From Serripes groenlandicus (lineage: Eukaryota; Mollusca; Bivalvia; Cardiida; Cardiidae), in assembly GCA_031761405.1 (NCBI GenBank), contig JASEVX010000003.1:16347139-16411138 (forward strand): 64,000 bases of DNA, in the 5' to 3' direction. Below are positions 20,990 to 30,236 of this stretch, one piece after another. The stretch's first letter is position 1, and each line of letters starts with the position of its first letter. A program made the position numbers and the translations under genes. The notes below the pieces were generated by a model, which saw only the letters and a list, made by a program, of their open reading frames with translations, searched no databases and had not been told where the DNA came from.

Positions 20990-21685
20990 ACAATGGAGAA
21001 TAAAAGAAAACATAAAGATATTGAGTTGATTCACACCGTAGAAAGATTGAAAAAAGTAACCAAAAAGTCCACGTTCAAATATACAACACTTTCCAACGAT
21101 AATCTAGTCGCTACAGAGTTATATAGACGAAAAGCTCGTCTAGACATGCCAAATTATTACGGATTCACAATACTTGGTTAGCTTTTCTTTTTTCCTTTCT
21201 GACTTAAATATTTTAAAATACTTAAAAATGACTTTAAAAATAGTCTGATTAAAATATTTAAATTTCGAAAACTAAATATGTTCCTCAATTATATCAGTTA
21301 AAATAATATATTAATTGTTCACAGAACATTCCAAGTGGTGGATGTACTCATATTGGTACGATCATACTACGACAAAGTACGGGGACAGAGCTAGACTTCA
21401 AATGACAGACACCGATTCTTTCCTATTCTCCTGTGAAACAGATGACATATATATAATGTATAGCTATGTGTACGAAGAAAAAGAAGAGGAACTTGCAAAA
21501 GGAATTTCCAAAGTGACTGTGAAAAAGGATATAAAACACAGCTATTTTAAAAAACGTTCTTTTCAATGAGCCAAGCGATATATCTACAATGTATTCACTA
21601 TCGAGTCATAAGCATATGTTATATGGCGAAACGATTCAAAAGAAAACGTTATCTGCATTTGACGATAAACGATAATTAATGAACA
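20990..21685 (+). pseudogene. polB: Polinton polB, C-terminal exons with an intron
   Basis: A splice acceptor (TATGTTTTCAG) ends at 20989. The next exon reads NKRKHKDIELIHTVERLKKV and LVATELYRRKARLDMPNYYG. A GT...AG intron at 21177-21324 follows, in phase. The second exon has YSYWYDHTTTKYGDRARLQM and the catalytic motif C as MTDTDSFLF. Then, after a shift near 21570, come LSSHKHMLYGE and SAFDDKR, the family C terminus. Motif C looks intact, but motifs A and B are not in the window. It is likely one gene with 18193-20600, with the middle lost and a terminal segment in its place. Confidence 0.8.
21177..21324 (+). other. spliceosomal intron in Polinton polB (148 bp)
   Basis: Donor CTTG|GTTAGC and acceptor TTGTTCACAG|AAC, AT-rich inside. 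Removal joins the frames before and after without a shift at exactly the place where related polymerases are continuous (phase 1). The donor is weak beyond GT. Confidence 0.7.
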
Positions 21686-21904
21686 TTGTGGAATGCTATG
21701 CCATTTTAGAATTAGAGCACATAATGAGAGCGTTGAGCAAGAAAATATAACTGAAGTCATGCCTATCGTCTGTCAAAACATTGTTACATTAAATGACCTA
21801 TCATTTACAATAGAACATGCTAAAATAACGTCTTGCATTTTAAAATGAATAAATCAATATGAACGAGGCTTAGTTATTTTCTCATATTAAAATAATTGCC
21901 CGTA

Positions 21905-23009
21905 CAGTACAGCTCATGCGGAAAACGCATTTTCCGCGATCCCACGATGTACAAATATTATTCATCCCGGATGATCACCGCAATTCGCCGACGGGCTAAT
22001 CTGATCACCGCGATTGACATTTCGTCGATTCGAGCTTTTTATCTATTTTGAAATTACCGCGATTCCACCGCGATTTTTACCTGTAAAAATGTTTTACTTT
22101 TATTAAAAGGTTTATTTTTTTCGATTATGTACATGTAAACGTTTATTGACAAATTGCGATTATTTTATGACCCAACTTGCTAAAATTCATTCCATTTCAG
22201 CAAATTATTCGAAAAACAGTGGAAGATTGCGTATGTTTAAGATACGGTCAAGTTTCGTAATAGAAATTAGCGGACATCGGATATACGTTTAAGGTGCGGC
22301 CATATCGTACCTATGAATATCTCACATTTTTTAGTAAAAGAGAAATATTGTTCAATTACAATACATGTCTTTTGTATATACAGTACATGTACTTGAATCT
22401 CTCAATAAAGGCAGATTGTTGATTATTGAGCTTTTCTTATTAACTTAATAAATAAATGATCCAACTGTAATATTTTTTAAATGACAATTTTTCATTTCAA
22501 CGCAATGTGTTGATACAGAGTATAATTGGTTTAACATGTAGTTATGCATCTTTCAGGCAGAATTAACAGTTTTATTATCACGTTGTTGTATTGTATACAA
22601 AATACATCAAGTTTAGGGGATTTGTATTGACGAATTTTAATAAATTGAGTTGTTACGCGTATATGCTGCTTTATAGTAAGCACAGGTTTATAATCATTGT
22701 CCTCTTCAACAACATTTATTCGTACTGTAATGTTATACAAATTAAAAAAAAATCCCAGCAAAACGGCGAGAAAAAGCTTATCTAGTCAAAGAAATGTCAC
22801 CGCGAATTCGCGATGGTTCCACCGCAAATCCGCGATTATCGATTTTATTAACCCCCTGGGGCTATCTTGTTGCGTCCGCGATGGTAAAGAAAATCAAATC
22901 GCGGTGATGGGTGGGCTTCCTCCTATCGTCGTGGACCAACAAAAATGTCCGCGTTGAGATTTGTCTGCGGTGGCTCGCGGACGATGCCTTTTCCGCGTGA
23001 GCTGTACTG
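21905..23009. mobile_element. 1.1-kb non-autonomous TIR DNA transposon
   Basis: Both ends begin CAGTACAGCTCA-GCGGAAAA-GCAT (26 bp, two mismatches, inverted). Inside both ends are clustered CG-rich words (ACCGCGATT, CCGCGATG, TCGCGG) that contrast with the AT-rich middle. No transposase frame is present. The flanks are CCCGTA and ATATAA, so no certain target duplication, although CAGT termini would suit a Tc1/mariner-like TA target. Superfamily unassigned. Confidence 0.75.
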
Positions 23010-23061
23010 ATATAATATCTCGATATAACATTTTCAAACATTATCTGTCTGTATCATTTAT

Positions 23062-23376
23062 CCTCATTGATTGACTGGAATTTGACGTCGTTTTCAACGG
23101 TATTCTAGTTATATCTTATAGTTATATCACACTTAATGTGTTTTAGCAGGTTTTCTCGCAGCAGTAATCCTCACAGCATTCTACCCAGGTAACTAGCTAC
23201 CTATCCCATATAGTGTATTTAGCTCGCTGGCGGAAGAAGAACGTCGCTAGTCATAATGACTTGTGTCAATCATCGGAAAGAATGAATGAACGAGCTTGGA
23301 TTTGAACTCACAACCCCTATACCATATGGACTGATAGCTCTCGTCGTTACCGACTGAACTGTCGCGACTCGACAGG
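23062..23376 (-). repeat. tRNA-derived SINE (V-SINE/RUDI-like), copy 3
   Basis: Tail at left (CATTGATTGACTGGAATTTG), body words (GGTTTTCTCGCAGCAGTAAT, ATGACTTGTGTCAATC), and head at right with a degraded B box (GGATTTGAACTC) and A box (CCGACTGAACTGTCG). It is the most diverged of the copies and lies directly beside the 1.1-kb transposon. Confidence 0.75.
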
Positions 23377-23431
23377 TATATAAATAAAATAACATTTTAT
23401 AAATACAGAAAACGTTAAACACGTGAAACAC

Positions 23432-23629
23432 TTAATTGTCCGTAATTACTATCACTTTGAAGACATCAATAATATAAGCATCATTATTGCCCGTATTAAT
23501 TGTATCAAAAACTTCAATGTAACTCTGTAACGTATTCATAAGAAATTTCTCGTGTAAGAACAACACACAGTAAAGTCCGCACACGTTCGACTCATTGCTT
23601 TGAATTTGAATGTTATTAAACAATACAGT
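23432..23629 (-). pseudogene. Polinton cysteine protease (adenain-like), C-terminal piece
   Basis: The minus frame contains SNESNVCGLYCVLFLHEKF; the CGLYC motif carries the nucleophile cysteine expected of adenovirus-type/Ulp1-like maturation proteases. It ends at 23432. The upstream part of the gene is at 29981-30230, on the other side of the LINE. The two pieces meet at the 13-bp target duplication (23630-23642 and 29968-29980). Confidence 0.75.
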
Positions 23630-23642
23630 TTTAGCACGTCGA

Positions 23643-24345
23643 CCCCCTGCCGGTGGGGGTTAGAATACGCCGGCTGTCCGTCCTACAAGGGGTAGAAGTC
23701 CCCTAATGGACCCGCCTGTTTGCCGTGGGTGGATACTCGTAAGCAGGAAACGAGGATCCTGGCAGTTGAGGGAAGCGCAGGAATCTCCGGCTTTCCAACA
23801 CACTGCTTTGGCCTCTGCTTCGGTGTAAACGGGAGCCTAGATGAGCCCGATCTAGTGCAAACGGCTGGTCATATATTAGATTTAGGCACACTTTTTCTTT
23901 TCTTACAAATACATGTATGTTAACTGTAAGGGTGTTAAAATGTCATAAATATCTGTGCATGTATCTACGTATAAGTTTGTTTTTTTCACTTGAAAATATT
24001 CCATCCGATCGTTTCTTTCATTTCATATACACCAACTTTATATTATATGTGTCATATTTAATTTGCATAAAGTTTACAGTTTATTGTGCCTCGTCTTTTA
24101 TAGGCTAATGGGCTAATTGGGTGTCGCGGATGTTTTGGTCGGGGGCACTGACTTGCATGGCGGATCCCTGATATGGGGGACACATCCATGTTCTTCCTTG
24201 TCGCGCTAACTTATTTGCGGTATCTAGTTATACCATCTGTGGACCCCTGACACGAGGAGCTGGATTTCCGCTCCATATATCGTGTTCCCTTGTTGGACTC
24301 CGTGGCGGGTGGGGGCCGCGGTTGACGAAAAATAAAAACTTGGAT
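23643..24345 (+). promoter_or_regulatory. LINE 5' UTR with GC-rich start
   Basis: About 700 bp between the target duplication and the ORF1 ATG. It starts CCCCCTGCCGGTGGGGG, an inverted repeat, and includes further GC-rich blocks near 24110-24200 and 24290-24325. I-group elements carry an internal promoter in this region, but I cannot point to a specific initiator. Confidence 0.5.
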
Positions 24346-25980
24346 ATGTATCCTCAAACCAAAAAACGCACTTGTACTGAAATGGACTCGGACTCCGATA
24401 TCGACAAACAAAATGGCAACACTTCAAACCCTTCATTCCCCCGATTCTTATTGATTGAATCAAATTTGCCTGAACAAGCTATAACTTCCCTTTCACCTTT
24501 CGTCATTCAGAAATGCCTTCTTTCTCTTGCTGGTTTACCTAAGTCTGTTAAAAAATTGAAATCAGGTGCTCTCCTCATTGAAGTTGAGAAGAAAGCACAT
24601 GCAGACAACCTCTTAAAATTAAAAACCTTTTTCAATATCTCTGCCAAATGCTCTGCCCATAATACTCTTAATACGTCAAAAGGAATTATAAGATGCCCAG
24701 ATCTTGCAGGAGTTTCTGAGGAGGAAATTGCTTCTGAACTGGCCGGCCAACTGGTCGTCCATGTCAGAAGGATGACTTCCTACAGGGACAGTATCAAGAG
24801 ACCAACAAACACCTTGGTGCTAACATTCAATACAGCCATTTTGCCAAGATCCCTTAAAGTTGGATACTTGAATGTCCCTGTTGACATGTACATCCCTAAC
24901 CCATTGCAATGTTACACCTGTTATAAGTATGGCCATCATGAATCAAAATGCCGAAAAACTACAGAAGAAAAGGTTTGCCGTCGTTGCACTGCGAAATGTT
25001 CAGAACATGATGCAGATGTGAATGAATGTAAAAATGCACTTAAATGTTCAAACTGTGGTGGTGAGCATTATTCTACCTCCCGCTCCTGCCTTGTGTGGAA
25101 ACGGGAGAAGGAGATTGTTACCGTCAAGTGTAAAGAAGGTCTTTCTTTTCCTGAGGCGAAGAAAATTGTTGAAACCCGATTCAATTTGACTGTTTCATAT
25201 GCTAATGTCACCAAAAACAACTCAGGACCAACTACTATCAGGCCTGTTGTCAATACACCGCCACCCTCACAAGAATGTACTACATGCCATCGCCTTTTGA
25301 AGATTCTATCTCAAAAGTTTCCTGACATCAGTTTACAGTTAAAAGCAATTATGTCAAATGAACAGCCCTCTACTTCTATCCTTTCTTCATTACCATCAAT
25401 GAACAAAGACACCTGTAGCAATACTGCATCTTCTTCGAAAGAAAATGAGTCTTCTTCTAAACAAACTGAGTCTTCTTCTAAAGAAATTAGGTCACCTTCT
25501 CCTGGAGGGGTTGAGTCTTCTCCTAGAGAAATTAAATTATCTTCTTCTGGAGAGATTGAGTCTTCTCCTGGAGGGATTGGGTCCTCTTCCAGGGAAGTTG
25601 ATTCTTCAAAAGGAAAGGAATCTTCTAAAGTTGTAAAAAATAATTCAAACCATACAAGTAAATCACCTGATACGAAAAAATCTTCAATTATTTCACTTAA
25701 ACCAAACCAACAAAACAAACCAAAGTTAAAATTACACCCAAAGCCCGATTCTGAAGGCTTCGAGAAACAAAAAACTAAAAAAAATAAGGTCCAATTAGAT
25801 AGAGCTAGTGACTCTAAACCTAAAATTACAAATCGTTATCAGACATTGGATGACATGGAGACACAGGAAACTGAGCCTCCGAGTCCATGGTCGGGTACAA
25901 CAGATGACTGGAATCAAAACATTGATTCCTGGCATAATGCGATACCTGAAATCAAAATGTGTGAACCTGTATCGAAATGA
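24346..25980 (+). CDS. LINE ORF1 (gag-like nucleic-acid-binding protein)
   Basis: About 544 residues from the first ATG (24346); an in-frame TTG at 24322 is a less likely start. The middle has three CCHC zinc knuckles: CYTCYKYGHHESKC, a C-x2-C...H...C variant (CRRCTAKCSEHD), and CSNCGGEHYSTSRSC. A Ser/Glu/Lys-rich low-complexity tract follows (about residues 360-430, repeated SSSKE/ESSPG motifs), then a Lys-rich tail. ORF1 proteins of this group coat the element RNA to form the retrotransposition particle. Its stop overlaps the ORF2 start as ATGA. Confidence 0.9.
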   Translation: MYPQTKKRTCTEMDSDSDIDKQNGNTSNPSFPRFLLIESNLPEQAITSLSPFVIQKCLLSLAGLPKSVKKLKSGALLIEVEKKAHADNLLKLKTFFNISAKCSAHNTLNTSKGIIRCPDLAGVSEEEIASELAGQLVVHVRRMTSYRDSIKRPTNTLVLTFNTAILPRSLKVGYLNVPVDMYIPNPLQCYTCYKYGHHESKCRKTTEEKVCRRCTAKCSEHDADVNECKNALKCSNCGGEHYSTSRSCLVWKREKEIVTVKCKEGLSFPEAKKIVETRFNLTVSYANVTKNNSGPTTIRPVVNTPPPSQECTTCHRLLKILSQKFPDISLQLKAIMSNEQPSTSILSSLPSMNKDTCSNTASSSKENESSSKQTESSSKEIRSPSPGGVESSPREIKLSSSGEIESSPGGIGSSSREVDSSKGKESSKVVKNNSNHTSKSPDTKKSSIISLKPNQQNKPKLKLHPKPDSEGFEKQKTKKNKVQLDRASDSKPKITNRYQTLDDMETQETEPPSPWSGTTDDWNQNIDSWHNAIPEIKMCEPVSK

Positions 25981-28900
25981 ATTCCATAATCCAGTGGAAC
26001 TGTCGTGGATTTAAAGCCAATTTTGAAGAATTGTCTCAATTAGTTAATGAAAAGAAACCAGTAGCTTTATGCTTACAAGAAACATTTTTAAAAGATAATG
26101 ATAGTCTTTCTCTTAAATATCATTCATGTTATCATAAAACTTCCGACGCAAGTGCTCGAGCTTGTGGTGGGGTAGCAATATGTGTTAACAACTCTGTTCC
26201 CCATAGCTTAGTCTCACTTACTACAACTCTGCAGGCAACTGCGGTAAGAATTTCATTGAGCAAAACAATTACCCTATGTTCTTTGTATCTTCCGCCAAGT
26301 CAGCCTCTTGATACCGACAAGCTGGTTGAGCTTGTCAGTCAGCTTCCGACACCTTTTATGATAGTTGGTGACTTCAATTCACACAATAAGTTGTGGGGAT
26401 GTAGTGACACCAATAACAAAGGCCAAATATTAGAAGATTTTATTTTTAAACATGACCTTTGTATTTTGAATAATAAATGTCACACCTATCTGCATCCTGC
26501 TACTGGTTCTTACTCATCTCTTGATCTTTCTATTTGTAGTCCTGATATATTTGTTGACTTTAAGTGGAAGGTGGAAGACGACCTTCATGGAAGTGATCAT
26601 TTCCCTATAATTATCACTGAAACCGGGCCATCTGTCCAGGGGCGACCGAGACGATGGAGGCTCCACAAAGCGAACTGGAATTTATTCCAGATGCGATGTG
26701 AACGTTCCATTAATCCGGATGCTTTCTTGGAATGTGATGACCCTACACAACTATTTACATCTTTAATGTATCAGGCTGCTAAAGAGGCAATTCCCCAAAC
26801 TTCGACAAATCCAAAGCACCCTCGCAAACCTTGGTTTGATGAAGATTGCAAAAAGGCTATAGGAACACGCAAATCGGCTTTAAGGCAGTTTAACCTGAGG
26901 CCAACCCATCAAAATCATGTATACTTTAAAATAGCTAGAGCAAAAGCTCGTAAAACTATTAAGCACAGTAAACGTGCGTCTTGGAGACAGTATGTATCTA
27001 GATTAAATTCTAGATCGTCTGTCAAAAAGACATGGGACATGATAAGGAAAATAAAAGGAAAGAGCAGTTCGCTTAGTGTGAATCATCTGAACACCTCGGA
27101 CGGTGTTGCTACTTCAAAGAAGGATATTGCCGATACGTTGGCAGATTCCTTTGCACAGAAGTCGTCCTCTTCAAACTATTCTCCAAAGTTTCAAAAATTT
27201 CAACAGCAGAGGGAGAAACGGAGAATTAACTTTAAATCGAAAAATGAAGAGGCCTATAATAAAGCTTTTACGTTAAAAGAATTAAAATCGGCTCTAAAGA
27301 AGTGCCATGATACCGCTGCGGGTTCAGATGATATACACTATCAACTGATTAAGCATTTACCTTTCCGATCCCTTTCTTGTTTACTTGACGTCTATAATCA
27401 GGTTTGGCGAACGGGAAATCTCCCGAGATCTTGGAAAGAGGCCATCGTTATTCCAATTCCCAAGCCTGGTAAAGATACAACTAATCCTGGGAATTATCGT
27501 CCTATAGCCTTAACTAGCTGTATATGTAAAACCATGGAAAGAATGGTGAACGACAGACTTGTTTGGTTTCTCGAAAAGAACAAACTTATTACTACTTTCC
27601 AGTCTGGTTTTCGTAAACATAGAAGCACAATGGATCATTTGATTCGTTTTGAAACTTTTATTAGAGAAGCATTCATTAAAAAGGAACACGTTGTCTCCGT
27701 CTTCTTTGACTTAGAAAGGGCATATGACACTACCTGGAAATATGGTATTATGAATGACCTCTATGATTATGGAATAAGAGGTCGCCTTGCTTTTTTCATT
27801 TCTGCTTTTTTAAATGAACGTCAGTTTAAAGTTCGTGTTGGTGATACTTTGTCTGATCCACATGAACAGGAAATGGGTGTTCCCCAGGGATGCATTCTTT
27901 CTGTAACACTTTTTAGTGTAAAGATTAATAACATTATCAAATCTGTTAACCCTGGAGTTGAATGTTTTCTATATGTTGATGATTTCTGTATTTGCTACAG
28001 ATCAAAACATATGCATACAATTGAAAGACAACTGCAACAAGTTTTGAATAATTTGCAAAAATGGTCAAACGAAAATGGCTTTAAATTCTCTAAAAGCAAG
28101 ACCAAATGTATGCACTTTTGTCAACTTCGTAAACACCACCTAGATCCTGATTTAACACTAGATGGCACTCGTATTGACGTTGTGTCTGAATTTAAATTCC
28201 TTGGTCTATTATTCGATCCGAAACTGACTTTTGTTCTTCATATAAATTACCTTAAAAATAAATGCCAGAAGGCTTTAAATCTGTTGCGCGTTGTGTCCCA
28301 TATGGACTGGGGAGCTGACCGTAAAGTTCTCTTGAGACTTTACAGGTCGTTAATACGATCTAAATTAGACTACGCATGTATTGTTTATGGCTCAGCACGA
28401 AAATCATACATTGCATCACTTGATTCCATTCACCATCAGGGTTTACGTCTAGCCCTGGGCGCTTTTCGAACTTCGCCCGTCAAAAGTCTCTATGTAGAAG
28501 CCAATGAACCACCCTTATATTTATGTCGACAAAAACTGGCTATGCAGTATCTTTTAAAACTTAAGTCTAACCCTTCAAATCCCACTCATAGAGTTGTTTT
28601 TAAACCTTTATACAAGGAATTATTTTTAAAGAAGGAACGGGTAATACCGCCTTTTGGTATTCGTTACGGTCCCGAAGTCGCTAAGCTTGATGTTGATCTT
28701 GAGGACATCGCGAGGCAGGAGATTTCAGATTCTCCACCTTGGACTCGAAATAGTCCATCATTCATTTATGATCTTGCGACTGATAAAAAGGCCTGCACAG
28801 ATCCTATTGTTTTTAAATCCAAGTATAAGGAAATTAAAAATACATATTATAACTTTGAGCATATTTATACAGATGGTTCTAAGGACGGAAAAAAGGCTGC

Positions 28901-29654
28901 TGCCGCTGCAGTTCATGATGGCGATGTGATAACATTTCGGTTGCCAAATAATGCTTCTATATTTTCTGCCGAGTTAAAGGCAATTCATTTGGCTTTGGAC
29001 CATATTGAATCCGACGGTTATTGGCGATATATTATTTTTACTGACTCATTGTCTGCTATGCAGGCACTTCAGAATGACAAAATAGATAACCCTATTGTTG
29101 TTAACCTCCTTTCTAAGTTATCGCGTATTTGTGCAACAGCACATGTGGTGTTTTGCTGGATCCCCAGTCATATGGGCATTCACGGTAATGAACATGCTGA
29201 CTTGGCAGCAAAGTCTGCTCTTTTACAAGATATTTCACCTTTTAAAATACCTTATTCCGATTTTAAACCTTTAATAAATGTTTTACATCACGATAAGTGG
29301 CAAAGTGATTGGAATGAGCAAGTAAATAATAAACTGCACTCGATCAAGTCAGTACTTGGTGAGTGGCTGCCGGCTTATAGATCCTGTCGCCGAGAAGAAA
29401 TTGTCCTTGCTCGTTTACGCATTGGGCACACATGGTTAACTCATGCGTACTTACTGAAGGGTGAGGAAGCACCTCAGTGTATTCCATGTTTTACACAACT
29501 TTCAATACAACACATTCTTCTGGAATGTGCTGATTTCGCTCCAATACGTGATAGATTTTTCAGGGCTCAAAGTATGCGTCAGCTCTTTGAGTCTGTCAAA
29601 CCTGAACTTCTATTTGATTTCCTTAGGGAAATTAATATTTTTAATAAAATATGA
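25977..29654 (+). CDS. LINE ORF2: APE endonuclease, reverse transcriptase, RNase H
   Basis: 1225 residues, no stop. The endonuclease (about 1-220) has IQWNCRGFK, LQETF, VGDFNSHN and GSDHFPI. RT has YRPIALTSCICK, motif A FFDLERAYDTTW (about residue 577), GVPQGCILS and motif C YVDDF (about 666). RNase H has YTDGSKDG (about 963), SAELKAIHLAL, FTDSLSAM and HGNEHADLAAK, so the D-E-D-D set is complete. A terminal CIPC-x7-H-x4-C knuckle closes the protein. It nicks target DNA, reverse-transcribes in place and removes RNA. All catalytic residues I can check are present. Translation probably depends on re-initiation at the ATGA overlap. Confidence 0.95.
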   Translation: MNSIIQWNCRGFKANFEELSQLVNEKKPVALCLQETFLKDNDSLSLKYHSCYHKTSDASARACGGVAICVNNSVPHSLVSLTTTLQATAVRISLSKTITLCSLYLPPSQPLDTDKLVELVSQLPTPFMIVGDFNSHNKLWGCSDTNNKGQILEDFIFKHDLCILNNKCHTYLHPATGSYSSLDLSICSPDIFVDFKWKVEDDLHGSDHFPIIITETGPSVQGRPRRWRLHKANWNLFQMRCERSINPDAFLECDDPTQLFTSLMYQAAKEAIPQTSTNPKHPRKPWFDEDCKKAIGTRKSALRQFNLRPTHQNHVYFKIARAKARKTIKHSKRASWRQYVSRLNSRSSVKKTWDMIRKIKGKSSSLSVNHLNTSDGVATSKKDIADTLADSFAQKSSSSNYSPKFQKFQQQREKRRINFKSKNEEAYNKAFTLKELKSALKKCHDTAAGSDDIHYQLIKHLPFRSLSCLLDVYNQVWRTGNLPRSWKEAIVIPIPKPGKDTTNPGNYRPIALTSCICKTMERMVNDRLVWFLEKNKLITTFQSGFRKHRSTMDHLIRFETFIREAFIKKEHVVSVFFDLERAYDTTWKYGIMNDLYDYGIRGRLAFFISAFLNERQFKVRVGDTLSDPHEQEMGVPQGCILSVTLFSVKINNIIKSVNPGVECFLYVDDFCICYRSKHMHTIERQLQQVLNNLQKWSNENGFKFSKSKTKCMHFCQLRKHHLDPDLTLDGTRIDVVSEFKFLGLLFDPKLTFVLHINYLKNKCQKALNLLRVVSHMDWGADRKVLLRLYRSLIRSKLDYACIVYGSARKSYIASLDSIHHQGLRLALGAFRTSPVKSLYVEANEPPLYLCRQKLAMQYLLKLKSNPSNPTHRVVFKPLYKELFLKKERVIPPFGIRYGPEVAKLDVDLEDIARQEISDSPPWTRNSPSFIYDLATDKKACTDPIVFKSKYKEIKNTYYNFEHIYTDGSKDGKKAAAAAVHDGDVITFRLPNNASIFSAELKAIHLALDHIESDGYWRYIIFTDSLSAMQALQNDKIDNPIVVNLLSKLSRICATAHVVFCWIPSHMGIHGNEHADLAAKSALLQDISPFKIPYSDFKPLINVLHHDKWQSDWNEQVNNKLHSIKSVLGEWLPAYRSCRREEIVLARLRIGHTWLTHAYLLKGEEAPQCIPCFTQLSIQHILLECADFAPIRDRFFRAQSMRQLFESVKPELLFDFLREINIFNKI

Positions 29655-29967
29655 TTATTTCTTAAATCGTGCTTTTGCACAATCGTGCTTTTGCACATGC
29701 ATTTTCTCAGATATTGTTTATCTTTATGTTAAGTATTACATAGTAGTGTTTGGCTTCTTTGCCTAAATTCTGTTTTACATTGTTTTACATGTCGTTTTAT
29801 ATTAATGTTAAATATCGCGTACATCATGTTTGATTGTTTTGTCTAATAAACTGGTTAGTTATATTTCAATTTTAATCATTTCATAATTTACAGTAAGTAA
29901 ATTATTAAGCGCCCAAAATGACCTTAGTTGTAGACGGGCCTTAAAACACCATTCATTCATTCATTCA
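29655..29967 (+). other. LINE 3' UTR and (ATTC)n tail
   Basis: AT-rich with a duplicated CGTGCTTTTGCACA hairpin-like word (29668-29698), then GACGGGCCTTAAAACACC and ATTCATTCATTCATTC ending at 29967. The microsatellite tail replaces poly(A). Confidence 0.85.
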
Positions 29968-29980
29968 TTTAGCACGTCGA

Positions 29981-30230
29981 TTTATCAAGTTTGAGATATA
30001 AACACTGTTTTCTCTCGGAGATCTCCCGAACGAGTCCATCACTTCCATGTTTTCATTACCATCATCATAGATCGAAAACCAATGAACTCCCATTTTGGAA
30101 TCAATATCGGTTTAACGATTAAACCATAGGGGCGTTCGAAACTTTTTGCGGAAGACGGTTCGCCGCGAACACTGTCACAACATGCCTATGTAAATTTGGA
30201 TCGCAGTTGATACAGCACAACAGTTGACTT
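29981..30230 (-). pseudogene. Polinton protease, N-terminal piece beyond the LINE
   Basis: Minus-strand frame with GVHWFSIYDD and MDSFGRSPREN: the catalytic-histidine region (H-W) and the FDS(Y/F)GRSP-type element of adenain-like proteases. A stop or shift lies just upstream of the GVHW stretch. It continues directly into 23432-23629 when the LINE and one target-site copy are ignored. Confidence 0.75.
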
Positions 30231-30236
30231 GTATTC

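Larger units (their letters stand above)
23643..29967 (+). mobile_element. full-length I-group LINE (Nimb/I-like), intact
   Basis: A 6.3-kb non-LTR element bounded by the perfect 13-bp target duplication TTTAGCACGTCGA (23630-23642 and 29968-29980). It has a GC-rich 5' UTR (23643-24345), ORF1, ORF2, a 3' UTR with GACGGGCCTTAAAACACC, and an (ATTC)n tail instead of poly(A). APE-type endonuclease, RT and a C-terminal RNase H place it in the I group. Both ORFs are uninterrupted and the duplication is perfect, so this is a recent and possibly competent copy. It sits in the Polinton protease. Confidence 0.9.

Noticed and set aside
25311..25718. 135-codon minus frame rich in Glu/Ser
   Set aside because: Antisense of the Ser/Lys-rich repeat in LINE ORF1.
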